Positions 8,785 to 16,717 of a stretch of 64,000 nt of DNA are shown piece by piece. Location of the stretch: the NCBI RefSeq assembly GCF_000740795.1, contig NZ_JGYG01000002.1:434001-498000 (forward strand), in the 5' to 3' direction. Under the pieces are notes generated by a model. The model did not search any database, had not been told where the DNA came from, and worked only from the letters and a program-made list of their open reading frames with translations. The translations under genes were made by a program, and so were the position numbers. The stretch's first letter is position 1, and every line of letters begins with the position of its first letter. The DNA is from Haematobacter massiliensis (GTDB lineage: Bacteria > Pseudomonadota > Alphaproteobacteria > Rhodobacterales > Rhodobacteraceae).

Positions 8785-9410
8785 GGTTGCAGCAGCTTTC
8801 TGAACAGCAGGTCGAGATGGGCTTCCGCCGACGGGAAGGGGTCGCTTTCATGGGGGCCGAGCACGGCGCGCACCTGCACATCGAAATCGGCATAGTGCTG
8901 CGTCTCCGCCCAGATGGAGAAGATCAGGTGCTTGGGATGGACCACAGCGATCCGCCCTTCTGACGACCAGCGCGCGATGAGCTGCGCCTTCTCCTCCACC
9001 AGTTCCGCCAGCGCCCCTGCAAGCACCCCGCCGATATGCGGAGCACCTTGCAGAACCTCATTGGCGAACAATCGGCTTTCACGCGGGAACTGTCGGCTCA
9101 TCTCCAGCTTGCGGCGGACATAGGCGAGGATCTCCTCCACCGGCTCGCCCGCCGGGTCCAGTGCGCGGAGGGGGTCTAGCCAGCTTTCCAGCATCCGGCC
9201 GATCAGCGCGAGATAGATCGCCTCCTTCGAAGGGAAGTAATAGAGCAGGTTCGGTTTCGACAGCCCGGCCGCCCCCGAGATGGCGTCGAGCGTGGTGCCT
9301 CGAAACCCCTGCTGGGAGAATAGGTCGAGCGCGGCCTCAAGGATCGCGTCGGAATTCTTGCGTTGTATCCGCGTCTTGCGAGCGGGGCGGACCGTGATCT
9401 CTGGCTTCAT
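8781..9410 (-). CDS. rutR: TetR-family transcriptional regulator, RutR-like
   Basis: The 209-residue regulator has an N-terminal TetR helix-turn-helix (AILEAALDLFSQQGFRGTTLDAISGAAGLSKPNLLYYFPSKEAIYLAL) and a C-terminal ligand domain that follows Escherichia coli RutR closely: YVRRKLEMSR, SRLFANEVLQGAP, EKAQLIARW and HLIFSIWAETQHYADF. RutR senses uracil and thymine and controls pyrimidine degradation. Divergent placement to an amidohydrolase/dihydropyrimidinase operon supports the same role. The ATG at 9410 has AGGAG upstream; the open frame continues further but without regulator similarity. A TTGACT half-site occurs at 9489, but I see no full RutR palindrome in the divergent promoter region. 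Confidence 0.87.
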   Translation of the reverse strand: MKPEITVRPARKTRIQRKNSDAILEAALDLFSQQGFRGTTLDAISGAAGLSKPNLLYYFPSKEAIYLALIGRMLESWLDPLRALDPAGEPVEEILAYVRRKLEMSRQFPRESRLFANEVLQGAPHIGGVLAGALAELVEEKAQLIARWSSEGRIAVVHPKHLIFSIWAETQHYADFDVQVRAVLGPHESDPFPSAEAHLDLLFRKLLQP

Positions 9411-9564
9411 CGCGATCTCCTGTTGCCTCGATGATAGGCGTTTCCGCGGCTTTGCGCCAGAGAAGCGACCGCGGCCCTTCTCGCCGGGTTGACTGGCTAC
9501 CGGCCTTTGATAGCGTCCAGAGGCGCTGCCGGACAGGCGCGCGGAAGAACAGGCAGGACGGAAT

Positions 9565-10815
9565 ATGACGGCAGCAGCCGGGAATCTGAAGGTCGACGGC
9601 GCGCGGCTGTGGACGAGTCTCATGGACATGGCGGAGATCGGGCCGGGGGTGGCAGGCGGCAACAACCGCCAGACGCTCACCGATGCGGATGGCGAGGGAC
9701 GCGCGCTCTTTGCCCGCTGGTGCGAGGCCGCGGGATTGACGATGGGCGTCGATGCGATGGGCACGATGTTCGCGACCCGTCCCGGCACGGATGAGGCGGC
9801 GCTGCCGATCTATGTCGGATCCCATCTCGACACCCAGCCGACGGGCGGGAGGTTCGATGGGGTGCTGGGCGTGCTCGCCGGGCTGGAGGTGATCCGCACG
9901 CTGAACGATCTGGACATCCGCACGAAGCATCCGATCGTCGTCACGAACTGGGCGAACGAGGAAGGGGCGCGCTTTGCCCCGGCAATGCTGGCATCCGGCG
10001 TCTTTGCCGGCGTGATCGACCTTGAGCATGCCTACAGCCGCAGCGATGCGGATGGGCTGACCTACGGCGCGGAGCTTGAGCGCATCGGCTGGAAGGGGGA
10101 TGAAGAGGTCGGTGCCCGCCGCATGCACGCCTATTACGAACTCCACATCGAACAGGGTCCGATCCTTGAGGCGGAGGATGTCGATATCGGGGTCGTTACC
10201 CACTGTCAGGGCCTTTGGTGGCTGGAGTTCACGCTGGAGGGCCGGGAGGCGCATACCGGCTCCACGCCGATGGCGATGCGGGTGAACGCGGGCCTCGCCA
10301 TAGGCCGGATCCTCGAGAGCGTGCAGCGGATCGCGATGGAGGAGCAACCCGATGCGGTCGCGGGTGTGGGGCAGGCGCGCTTCTTCCCGAACTCGCGCAA
10401 TGTCCTCCCCGGAAAGGTCGTTTTCACGGTGGATCTCCGCACCCCGGACGCCGAAAAGCTGGCCCGCATGCGCTACCGGATCGAGACGGAGGCCGCGGCC
10501 ATCTGTGAGGGGCTCGGCGTCGGCTGCGCGGTGGAGGCGGTTGGCCATTTCGAGCCGGTGACATTCGACGAAGCCCTGGTCGGGAATGTGCGCGCGGCGG
10601 CAGAGGAACTGTGCTACAGCCACTGCAACATCGTCTCCGGCGCGGGTCATGACGCCTGCTGGGCTGCCCAGGTTGCCCCCGCGACGATGATCTTCTGCCC
10701 CTGCAAGGATGGCGTGAGCCATAACGAGGCCGAGGAAATCACCCCGGAATGGGCGGAGAAGGGCACGAACGTGCTGCTGCACGCGGTCCTGAAAAGCGCG
10801 GAGGTCGTCGTTTGA
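9565..10815 (+). CDS. M20-family Zn amidohydrolase (N-carbamoyl-beta-alanine / N-carbamoyl amino acid hydrolase type)
   Basis: The 416-residue enzyme belongs to the hydantoinase/carbamoylase branch of peptidase family M20. The bimetal site is seen in VGSHLDTQPTGGRFDGVLG (His and bridging Asp), NWANEEGARF (catalytic Glu pair) and the late SGAGHDACW and DGVSHNEAE histidines; the dimerisation insert contains GREAHTGSTPMAMR and NVLPGKVVFTVDLR. Such enzymes remove the carbamoyl group from N-carbamoyl-beta-alanine, N-carbamoyl amino acids or allantoate. Beside a dihydropyrimidinase and a RutR-like regulator, the third step of reductive pyrimidine breakdown (beta-ureidopropionase) is the best guess; the exact substrate is inferred. 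Confidence 0.88.
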   Translation: MTAAAGNLKVDGARLWTSLMDMAEIGPGVAGGNNRQTLTDADGEGRALFARWCEAAGLTMGVDAMGTMFATRPGTDEAALPIYVGSHLDTQPTGGRFDGVLGVLAGLEVIRTLNDLDIRTKHPIVVTNWANEEGARFAPAMLASGVFAGVIDLEHAYSRSDADGLTYGAELERIGWKGDEEVGARRMHAYYELHIEQGPILEAEDVDIGVVTHCQGLWWLEFTLEGREAHTGSTPMAMRVNAGLAIGRILESVQRIAMEEQPDAVAGVGQARFFPNSRNVLPGKVVFTVDLRTPDAEKLARMRYRIETEAAAICEGLGVGCAVEAVGHFEPVTFDEALVGNVRAAAEELCYSHCNIVSGAGHDACWAAQVAPATMIFCPCKDGVSHNEAEEITPEWAEKGTNVLLHAVLKSAEVVV

Positions 10816-11087
10816 GAATGGTCTGCGCCCGGACCCTGCGGGAGGCGAAGCCCGTAAAGGGCCGCCTCGACCCGCTGCCGGTCCGCGAGTGCTTCCCGCC
10901 CGGTGGCGGAGAGACAGGATGAAAACGCCGTGAAGTTCCGGCTGATCGGAGATGACGCATACTGGCGTCGCAAGACCCCCGGCGGCGGGGCAGGGGTTGC
11001 TCCCGATGGCACCTTCGCAGGTCAGGGAAGCGCAATCCTGAACCGGGGTCTGGCGATCGAACATGATAACGGAAGGCGGGGGTTCTT
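10816..11087 (+). other. Spacer between the M20 hydrolase and dihydropyrimidinase genes
   Basis: This 272-bp gap is unusually long for an operon whose other junctions mostly overlap. A short frame from a GTG at 10930 could encode 56 residues and would run 13 bp into the next gene, but it shows no family pattern, so I do not call it. No clear promoter or terminator is seen. Confidence 0.3.
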
Positions 11088-12539
11088 ATGTCCACGGTAA
11101 TAAAGAACGGCACCGTCCTTACAGCGGACCTGACCTACAGGGCCGATGTTCTGGTGGAAGACGGGCGTATCGCCGCCATCGGGCCTGACCTTTCGGGCGA
11201 TACCGTTCTTGACGCCACCGGTTGCTATGTCGCGCCGGGCGGGATCGACCCGCATACGCATTTCGAGATGCCTTTCATGGGCACCTATTCCGCCGATGAT
11301 TTCGACAGCGGCACCCGCGCCGCGCTGGCGGGCGGGACAACGATGACGGTTGATTTCGTTCTGCCGGAACCGGGGCAGTCGCTTCTCGATGCGCTGAAGA
11401 TGTGGGACAACAAATCCGCCCGCGCGCATTGCGACTATTCCTTCCACATGGCGATCACCTGGTGGGGTCAGCAGGTGTTTGACGAAATGAAGGCCGTGAC
11501 GGAGCGCGGCATCAACTCCTTCAAACACTTCATGGCCTACAAGGGCTCGCTGATGGTGAACGACGAGGAGATGTTCGCCTCCTTCCGCCGCTGCGCGGAT
11601 CTGGGTGCCATCCCCTTCGTGCATGCCGAGAACGGCGATATCGTGGCCCAGATGCAGGCGCGCCTCATGGCCGAGGGCAATACCGGGCCGGAGGCACATG
11701 CCTACAGTCGCCCGACCGCCGTGGAAGGGGAGGCCGCGAACCGCGCCATCGTCATCGCCGACATGGCGGGGGTGCCGGTCTATATCGTCCATGTCTCCTG
11801 CGAGGAGGCGCATGAGGCCATCCGGCGGGCACGGATGCAGGGCAAACGCGTCTGGGGCGAGCCGCTGGTGCAGCATCTGCTGCTGGACGAGAGCGAATAT
11901 GCCAACCCCGACTGGGACCATGCCGCCCGGCGCGTGATGTCGCCGCCCTTCCGCAGCAAGGCGCATCAGGACGGGCTATGGGCCGGGCTGGCCGCGGGGA
12001 CGTTGTCCTGCGTGGCGACGGATCACTGCGCCTTCACCACTGCGCAGAAGCGCACCGGGCTGGGCGATTTCACGAAGATCCCCAATGGCACCGGCGGGCT
12101 GGAAGATCGCCTTGCGTTGCTCTGGACCTATGGGGTGGAACAGGGGCGGCTCACGCCGAACGAGTTCGTGTCCGTGACCTCGACGAATATCGCCAAGATC
12201 CTGAATATCTATCCCCGGAAGGGGGCCGTGCTGGTCGGTGCGGATGCTGATCTGGTGGTCATCGACCCTGAAAGGCGCAAGGTCATCGGCGCGGCCTCGC
12301 AGCAGTCCGCCATCGACTACAACGTGTTCGAGGGGATGGAAGTGCGGGGCCTGCCGCGCTTCGTGCTCTCCCGCGGGCGCGTGATGGCGGAGGAGGGCGC
12401 GCTCCGTCCCGCAGAAGGGCACGGCCGCTTCGTGGACCGCCCGCCCGCAGGTCCGGTCAGCCGTGCTCTGTCCACCTGGAAGGAACTGACCGAACCCCGC
12501 GCCATCCCCCGTGGGCCCATCCCAGCAACCGGAGTATGA
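11088..12539 (+). CDS. hydA: Dihydropyrimidinase / D-hydantoinase
   Basis: The 483-residue amidohydrolase-superfamily enzyme opens the ring of dihydrouracil or dihydrothymine (or 5-substituted hydantoins). Metal ligands are visible: H56 and H58 in GIDPHTHFEMP, the carboxylated lysine K152 in FKHFMAYKG, the histidines in PFVHAENGD and VYIVHVSCEEA, and the catalytic Asp in CVATDHCAFT. Substrate-loop segment FMGTYSADDFDSGT fits dihydropyrimidinases. It is product-linked to the M20 carbamoylase gene before it. The stop at 12539 is one base from the next start. Confidence 0.92.
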   Translation: MSTVIKNGTVLTADLTYRADVLVEDGRIAAIGPDLSGDTVLDATGCYVAPGGIDPHTHFEMPFMGTYSADDFDSGTRAALAGGTTMTVDFVLPEPGQSLLDALKMWDNKSARAHCDYSFHMAITWWGQQVFDEMKAVTERGINSFKHFMAYKGSLMVNDEEMFASFRRCADLGAIPFVHAENGDIVAQMQARLMAEGNTGPEAHAYSRPTAVEGEAANRAIVIADMAGVPVYIVHVSCEEAHEAIRRARMQGKRVWGEPLVQHLLLDESEYANPDWDHAARRVMSPPFRSKAHQDGLWAGLAAGTLSCVATDHCAFTTAQKRTGLGDFTKIPNGTGGLEDRLALLWTYGVEQGRLTPNEFVSVTSTNIAKILNIYPRKGAVLVGADADLVVIDPERRKVIGAASQQSAIDYNVFEGMEVRGLPRFVLSRGRVMAEEGALRPAEGHGRFVDRPPAGPVSRALSTWKELTEPRAIPRGPIPATGV

Positions 12540-12540
12540 C

Positions 12541-12696
12541 ATGACACAACCCTCCCGCAGGCCCTCGCACCTGCCCTCCGCCTACATGAAATCCGCCTGG
12601 TGGATTTATCGGCATCCCGTTCGCTCCATGGCGATCGTGGCGGGTTCCATGGCACTGGCCACACTGTTTGGCGCGCGGTTCGGGGGACGGCGATGA
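12541..12696 (+). CDS. 51-residue membrane peptide
   Basis: This small gene begins one base after the dihydropyrimidinase stop and its own stop overlaps the start of the SDR gene (ATGA), so it sits tightly coupled inside the operon. The peptide has a polar N-terminus rich in Ser, Pro and Arg, one probable transmembrane helix (SMAIVAGSMALATLFGARF) and a basic end GGRR. I do not recognise a family. Its coupled position argues that it is expressed; it might help localise an operon product at the membrane, but that is a guess. Confidence 0.6.
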   Translation: MTQPSRRPSHLPSAYMKSAWWIYRHPVRSMAIVAGSMALATLFGARFGGRR

Positions 12697-13388
12697 AGGT
12701 TGCCCTCGTGACGGCGGGCGGATCGGGCATGGGTGCTGCAGCAGCCCGGCGCCTGGCCGAGGACGGTTTCGCGGTCGGTATCCTGTCGTCCTCCGGCAAG
12801 GGGGAGGCGCTCGCGGAGGAGCTCGGGGGCCTCGGCATCACGGGTTCCAACCAATCGCAGGACGATATCGGCCGGCTCGTCGATGGCGCCATGGAGCGCT
12901 GGGGGCGGATCGACGTGCTGGTGAATTCCGCCGGGCATGGGCCGCGTGCCGATATCCTCGACCTGACGGACCAGGACTGGCACCGGGGAATCGACACCTA
13001 TTTTCTGAACGCGGTGCGCCCGACGCGGCTGGTCACGCCCATCATGGTGGTGCAGGGCGGCGGCGCGATCATCAACATCTCCACTTTCGCGGCGTTCGAA
13101 CCCGACCCCGCGTTTCCGACATCGGGCGTGGCACGGGCGGGGCTGGCAGCCTTCACCAAGCTCTTCTCGGACCGCTATGCCCGCGACAATGTCCGGATGA
13201 ACAACGTTCTGCCCGGTTTCATCGACAGCCTGCCTGAGAAGGAAGCGGCGCGCGCGCGAATCCCGATGGGCCGGTATGGGCATATGGAGGAGATCGCGGC
13301 GACCGTGTCCTTCCTTGCTTCTCCCGGGGGCGGCTACATTACCGGACAGAACATCCGCGTGGACGGCGGCATCACGAGGTCCGTATGA
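12693..13388 (+). CDS. SDR-family protein with substituted catalytic Tyr/Lys
   Basis: The 231-residue protein has the classical short-chain dehydrogenase fold: dinucleotide motif TAGGSGMG (residues 7-14), the NSAG motif near residue 78, the catalytic-type Ser130 in IINIST, and the C-terminal YITGQNIRVDGG block. Where other members have YxxxK, this one reads SGVAR: Ser144 replaces Tyr and Arg148 replaces Lys, aligned by the following AGLAAFTK. The usual hydride-transfer chemistry is therefore doubtful; the protein could use another residue or act as a binding or regulatory subunit. It lies between the pyrimidine-degradation enzymes and the importer genes, in the same operon. Confidence 0.8.
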   Translation: MKVALVTAGGSGMGAAAARRLAEDGFAVGILSSSGKGEALAEELGGLGITGSNQSQDDIGRLVDGAMERWGRIDVLVNSAGHGPRADILDLTDQDWHRGIDTYFLNAVRPTRLVTPIMVVQGGGAIINISTFAAFEPDPAFPTSGVARAGLAAFTKLFSDRYARDNVRMNNVLPGFIDSLPEKEAARARIPMGRYGHMEEIAATVSFLASPGGGYITGQNIRVDGGITRSV

Positions 13389-13409
13389 ACCCAACCGCTT
13401 GCCGGGCGT

Positions 13410-13444
13410 CGGAAAGTCCGGGGCATCGAACCCCGGCCTTTCCG
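13410..13444. repeat. Hairpin repeat, copy 1
   Basis: A 14-bp stem with one mismatch (arms cGGAAAGTCCGGGG and CCCCGGCCTTTCCg) around a 7-nt loop CATCGAA, just after the SDR stop. The same element occurs inverted at 15711-15745, and the match continues past the stem into GCTGCCGC. It is an intergenic palindromic repeat inside an operon; RNA processing or stability control is a possible role. Confidence 0.75.
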
Positions 13445-13581
13445 GCTGCCGCGGGATATCGGGCGCGGCATGGGGCCGACCGGGGCCGGGCATGGGCGGT
13501 TCAGGCGCGCCATTCGGCCCGAAAGCCCGCGACGCCACCGTGCAGATGGATGACGAAAGCCGGACCGGCGGGCAGACAGCC

Positions 13582-14370
13582 ATGAGGGAGCGGCAGCCCG
13601 TGATCGCCGCGGATGGCCTCGGCCTGACCTTCGTCACGGCAGATGGGCCTGTCGTCGCGCTGAAGGATGTGAACCTCACCATCCGGCAGGGAGACTTCGT
13701 TTCCTTCATCGGCCCCTCCGGCTGCGGCAAGACGACATTCCTGCGCGCCATCGCGGGGCTGGAGGAGCCGACATCCGGCAGCCTGACCGTCAACGGCATG
13801 CCTCCGGACGAGGCGCGGCGGGCGCGCTCCTATGGCTATGTCTTTCAGGCGGCGGGGCTTTATCCCTGGCGCACCATCGCCGCCAATGTCCGACTGCCGC
13901 TGGAGATCATGGGTCTTCCGCGCGCGGAGCAGCGGGAGCGTGTGGCGCGTGTCCTCGATATGGTGGAACTCGGCGGTTTCGCGCGGAAGTACCCGTGGCA
14001 GCTCTCAGGCGGCATGCAGCAGCGCGCCTCCATCGCCCGAGCGCTGGCCTTCGACGCGGACATCCTGCTGATGGACGAGCCCTTCGGCGCGCTGGATGAG
14101 ATCGTGCGCGACCGGCTGAACGAACAGCTTCTGGCGCTCTGGGCGCGCACGGGCAAGACGGTGGGCTTCGTCACCCATTCGATCCCGGAGGCGGTCTATC
14201 TCTCCACTCACATCGTGGTCATGTCGCCACGCCCCGGGCGGATCACCGATGTGATCGAAAGCCCGCTGCCCCGCCACCGCCCGCTCGACATCCGCGACAG
14301 CCAGGAGTTCATCGCCATCGCCCATCGTGTCCGCGAGGGGCTTCGCGCGGGGCATGGCGATGCCGTTTGA
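13582..14370 (+). CDS. ABC importer ATP-binding protein (nitrate/sulfonate/taurine type)
   Basis: The 262-residue ATPase powers the importer encoded by the following permease genes. It has Walker A GPSGCGKTT, Q-loop VFQAAGLYPW, signature LSGGMQQR, Walker B ILLMDEPFG with the D-loop ALDE, and the switch histidine in VTHSI. This pattern (PWRT after the Q-loop, PEAVYLS after the switch) is typical for the SsuB/TauB/NrtD group. An in-frame ATG at 13546 would add 12 residues; I prefer 13582 since similarity starts soon after. Its 3' end overlaps the GNAT gene by 17 bp. Confidence 0.92.
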   Translation: MRERQPVIAADGLGLTFVTADGPVVALKDVNLTIRQGDFVSFIGPSGCGKTTFLRAIAGLEEPTSGSLTVNGMPPDEARRARSYGYVFQAAGLYPWRTIAANVRLPLEIMGLPRAEQRERVARVLDMVELGGFARKYPWQLSGGMQQRASIARALAFDADILLMDEPFGALDEIVRDRLNEQLLALWARTGKTVGFVTHSIPEAVYLSTHIVVMSPRPGRITDVIESPLPRHRPLDIRDSQEFIAIAHRVREGLRAGHGDAV

Positions 14371-14806
14371 CCTGCGCCTCGCCACGCCCGCCGACATTCC
14401 GGCCTGCGCGGCGCTCCTGCAAGGCTGGCTGGACGCGGAGGAATGGATGCCCCGCCTGCATGACCTGCCGGAGACCGCCGGATGGATGCGGGCGCGGTTG
14501 TTCCCGGAAAACGAAGTGATTGTGGCGGGCCAGCCGCCCGCGGGTTTCCTCGCCCTGTCGCCGGAAGGCGTCGTGGTGCAGCTTGTCGTGGCACCCGCGG
14601 CGCGGGGCCGGGGGCTGGGCCATGCGCTGATCGCTCACGCCAAGGCGCGCCATCCCGGCGGCCTCACCCTGTGGTGTTTTGAGGCCAACACCCCGGCCCG
14701 TGCCTTCTACGCCCGGCAGGGGTTCCGTGAGGTGGCCCGCACGGATGGCGCGGGCAATGAAGAGGGCCTGCCCGACATCCTGCTCCGCTGGGGCCATGAT
14801 GCGTAG
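14354..14806 (+). CDS. GNAT-family N-acetyltransferase
   Basis: The 150-residue product is a GNAT acetyltransferase: motif A for acetyl-CoA binding is VVQLVVAPAARGRGLGHALIAHA, with the Q/RxxGxG/A signature as RGRGLG, and motif B is LWCFEANTPARAFYARQGFREV. Substrate unknown. It overlaps both the ATPase gene before it and the permease gene after it, so it is translated as part of the importer operon and may act on an imported amine or on a product of its breakdown. The start could also be the second ATG, at 14360. Confidence 0.82.
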   Translation: MAMPFDLRLATPADIPACAALLQGWLDAEEWMPRLHDLPETAGWMRARLFPENEVIVAGQPPAGFLALSPEGVVVQLVVAPAARGRGLGHALIAHAKARHPGGLTLWCFEANTPARAFYARQGFREVARTDGAGNEEGLPDILLRWGHDA

Positions 14807-15674
14807 GGCCTCCGCCGCGATCCTGCCGGTCCTCACGGTCGTCCTTGCGATCATCGCGCTCTGGTATCTGGCGGCCATCTGGCTGAACGCCGCCTGGACT
14901 TGGGATCAGGCGGCCCGCGCCGGCACCACGCCGGGCCTTCTGGACGTGCTGCGCGACACCATGGCGCAGGACCGCCCGAAGCTGCCCGCGCCGCATCAGG
15001 TGGCGGCGGAGCTCTGGAAATCCGTGGCCACCCTGCCGCCCACGTCGAAACGCAGCCTCCTCTACCACGCCTGGATCACGCTTTCCGCCACGCTTCTGGG
15101 CTTTGCCATCGGGACAGCGGCGGGCATCGCGCTCGCTATCGGCATCGTCCACTCCCGCGTGATGGACATGAGCGTCATGCCCTGGGCCATCGCCAGCCAG
15201 ACGATCCCCATCCTCGCCATCGCGCCGATGATCATCGTGGTGCTGAATTCGGTGGGGGTGACAGGGCTGCTCCCGAAGGCGGTGATTGCGGCCTATCTGT
15301 CGTTCTTCCCCGTCGTGGTTGGCATGGCCAAGGGGTTGCGAAGCCCCGAGGTATCGGATCTCGACCTCATGCGCACCTATTCGGCCAGCGGTTTGCAGAC
15401 CTTTCTGAAACTCCGCGTCCCGGCCTCTCTGCCGTGGCTCTTTACCGCGCTGAAGGTGGCGGCGGCCGCGGCCCTCGTCGGCGCGATCGTGGGGGAAATG
15501 CCCACTGGTGCGGTCGCGGGGCTGGGGGCGCGGCTGCTCTCCGGTTCCTATTACGGGCAGACCGTGCAGATCTGGACGGCGCTCTTCATGGCAGCCGCGC
15601 TGGCTGCGGCTCTTGTGGGGGTGGTGGGGCTTGTGCAGCGGCTGGTGCTGGGAAGCATGGGGCTTGCGAAGTGA
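14796..15674 (+). CDS. ABC importer permease 1
   Basis: The 292-residue inner-membrane permease has an N-terminal helix (ILPVLTVVLAIIALWYLAAIW), a periplasmic segment with PAPHQVAAELW, and about five further helices. The cytoplasmic EAA loop that docks to the ATPase is recognisable as DLMRTYSASGLQTFLKLRVPASLPWLFTALK. Two adjacent ATGs (14796, 14799) overlap the GNAT end. It probably pairs with permease 2 as a heterodimer, since both have the same loop and differ otherwise. Confidence 0.88.
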   Translation: MMRRASAAILPVLTVVLAIIALWYLAAIWLNAAWTWDQAARAGTTPGLLDVLRDTMAQDRPKLPAPHQVAAELWKSVATLPPTSKRSLLYHAWITLSATLLGFAIGTAAGIALAIGIVHSRVMDMSVMPWAIASQTIPILAIAPMIIVVLNSVGVTGLLPKAVIAAYLSFFPVVVGMAKGLRSPEVSDLDLMRTYSASGLQTFLKLRVPASLPWLFTALKVAAAAALVGAIVGEMPTGAVAGLGARLLSGSYYGQTVQIWTALFMAAALAAALVGVVGLVQRLVLGSMGLAK

Positions 15675-15710
15675 CTGGCAGCTCTGTCCTCACCAGTCGC
15701 GGGCGGCAGC

Positions 15711-15745
15711 CGGAAAGGCCGGGGTTCGATGCCCCGGCCTTTCCG
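15711..15745. repeat. Hairpin repeat, copy 2 (inverted relative to copy 1)
   Basis: A perfect 14-bp stem (cGGAAAGGCCGGGG with CCCCGGCCTTTCCg) around the 7-nt loop TTCGATG, located between the two permease genes, 27 bp before the second one. Read on the opposite strand it equals copy 1 at 13410-13444 except for one stem base, and the similarity includes the flanking GGCAGC. Confidence 0.8.
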
Positions 15746-15771
15746 TGCCCCGACATCCGAAAGGCAGTCGC

Positions 15772-16623
15772 GTGTCGGGCTGGCTGATCGGTGCACTTCT
15801 CTTCTGGCTCGCAGCCTGGGCGATGAACGTCGGTCTGGCGAACGGGCGCTTCGCCCGCCGCCGCTGGGTCAGGGTCGCGGTGCCGCTTCTTTTCGGTGTG
15901 ACGGTGCTCGTGCTGTGGGAGGGCGTGGTTCGCGGCCTCGGCGTGCCGGGCGCGATCCTGCCTCCGCCCTCCGCTATCGGATTGGCGGTCTGGCGGAACG
16001 CGGCTCTGCTCCGGGAGGATTTCGTCCAGACCTTCCTCAAGGGCGCGCTGACCGGCTGGGCCATCGGCTCCGTGGCAGCGCTGCTGACCGCCGTCGCCGT
16101 CGACCGCTCCCCCTTTCTTCAGCGCGGTCTGCTGCCGATCGGCAACTTCGTGGCGGCCCTTCCCGTCATCGGTATCGCCCCCATCCTTGTCATGTGGTTC
16201 GGGTTCGACTGGCAGTCGAAGGCGGCGGTCGTGGTGGTCATGGTGTTCTTTCCGGTGCTGGTGAACGCCATGGAGGGACTTCGCGCCACGCAGCCCATGC
16301 AGCGTGACCTGATGCGGACCTATGGTGCGCGCTATGGCCAGTCGCTGGCCAAGCTGCGCCTTCCTGCAGCGATGCCATTCATCTTCAACGGGTTGAAGAT
16401 TGCGGCGACGCTGGCTCTCATCGGCGCCATCGTGGCCGAGTTCTTCGGCTCGCCCACACGCGGCATGGGGTTCCGCATCTCCACCGAAGTGGGGCGTCTG
16501 CGGCTTGACATGGTCTGGGCGGAGATCGCGGTGGCGGCGGTGGCAGGCACGACCTTCTATGGCCTCATCGCTCTGGCGGAGCGGGCGGTGACCTTCTGGC
16601 ACCCCGCCCAGCGCGGCGGCTGA
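15772..16623 (+). CDS. ABC importer permease 2
   Basis: The 283-residue permease of the same importer has an N-terminal pair of helices (LIGALLFWLAAWAMNVGLA and VPLLFGVTVLVLWEGVV), the PGAILPPPSAIGLAVW block and the EAA loop DLMRTYGARYGQSLAKLRLPAAMPFIFNGLK. The start is a GTG at 15772 since no suitable ATG is found before the first helix; the frame is open further upstream across the hairpin repeat but with no permease similarity there. A hairpin repeat lies just ahead, so translation initiation may be affected by RNA structure. Confidence 0.86.
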   Translation: MSGWLIGALLFWLAAWAMNVGLANGRFARRRWVRVAVPLLFGVTVLVLWEGVVRGLGVPGAILPPPSAIGLAVWRNAALLREDFVQTFLKGALTGWAIGSVAALLTAVAVDRSPFLQRGLLPIGNFVAALPVIGIAPILVMWFGFDWQSKAAVVVVMVFFPVLVNAMEGLRATQPMQRDLMRTYGARYGQSLAKLRLPAAMPFIFNGLKIAATLALIGAIVAEFFGSPTRGMGFRISTEVGRLRLDMVWAEIAVAAVAGTTFYGLIALAERAVTFWHPAQRGG

Positions 16624-16717
16624 GAGGAAGCCTCCGTCATCGCTTCTCAACGATGCCGGAAGGTGCAAAGCTGGAACAGGAAATCGCGGGAAACACCGCG
16701 GCAACAGGGAGTTCGAC

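Noticed and set aside
9411-9564. RutR operator between the regulator and the amidohydrolase gene
   Set aside because: Only a TTGACT half-site is seen at 9489; no second half at the right distance, so I do not list an operator.
10903-11100. Short frame before the dihydropyrimidinase gene
   Set aside because: Gly/Arg-rich composition without a family pattern, weak start and an overlap into the next gene; I treat it as non-coding.
15721-15735. GGGGTTCGATGCCCC looks like a tRNA T-arm
   Set aside because: It is the centre of a 14-bp hairpin repeat with an inverted copy elsewhere; no acceptor, D or anticodon arms can be formed around it.
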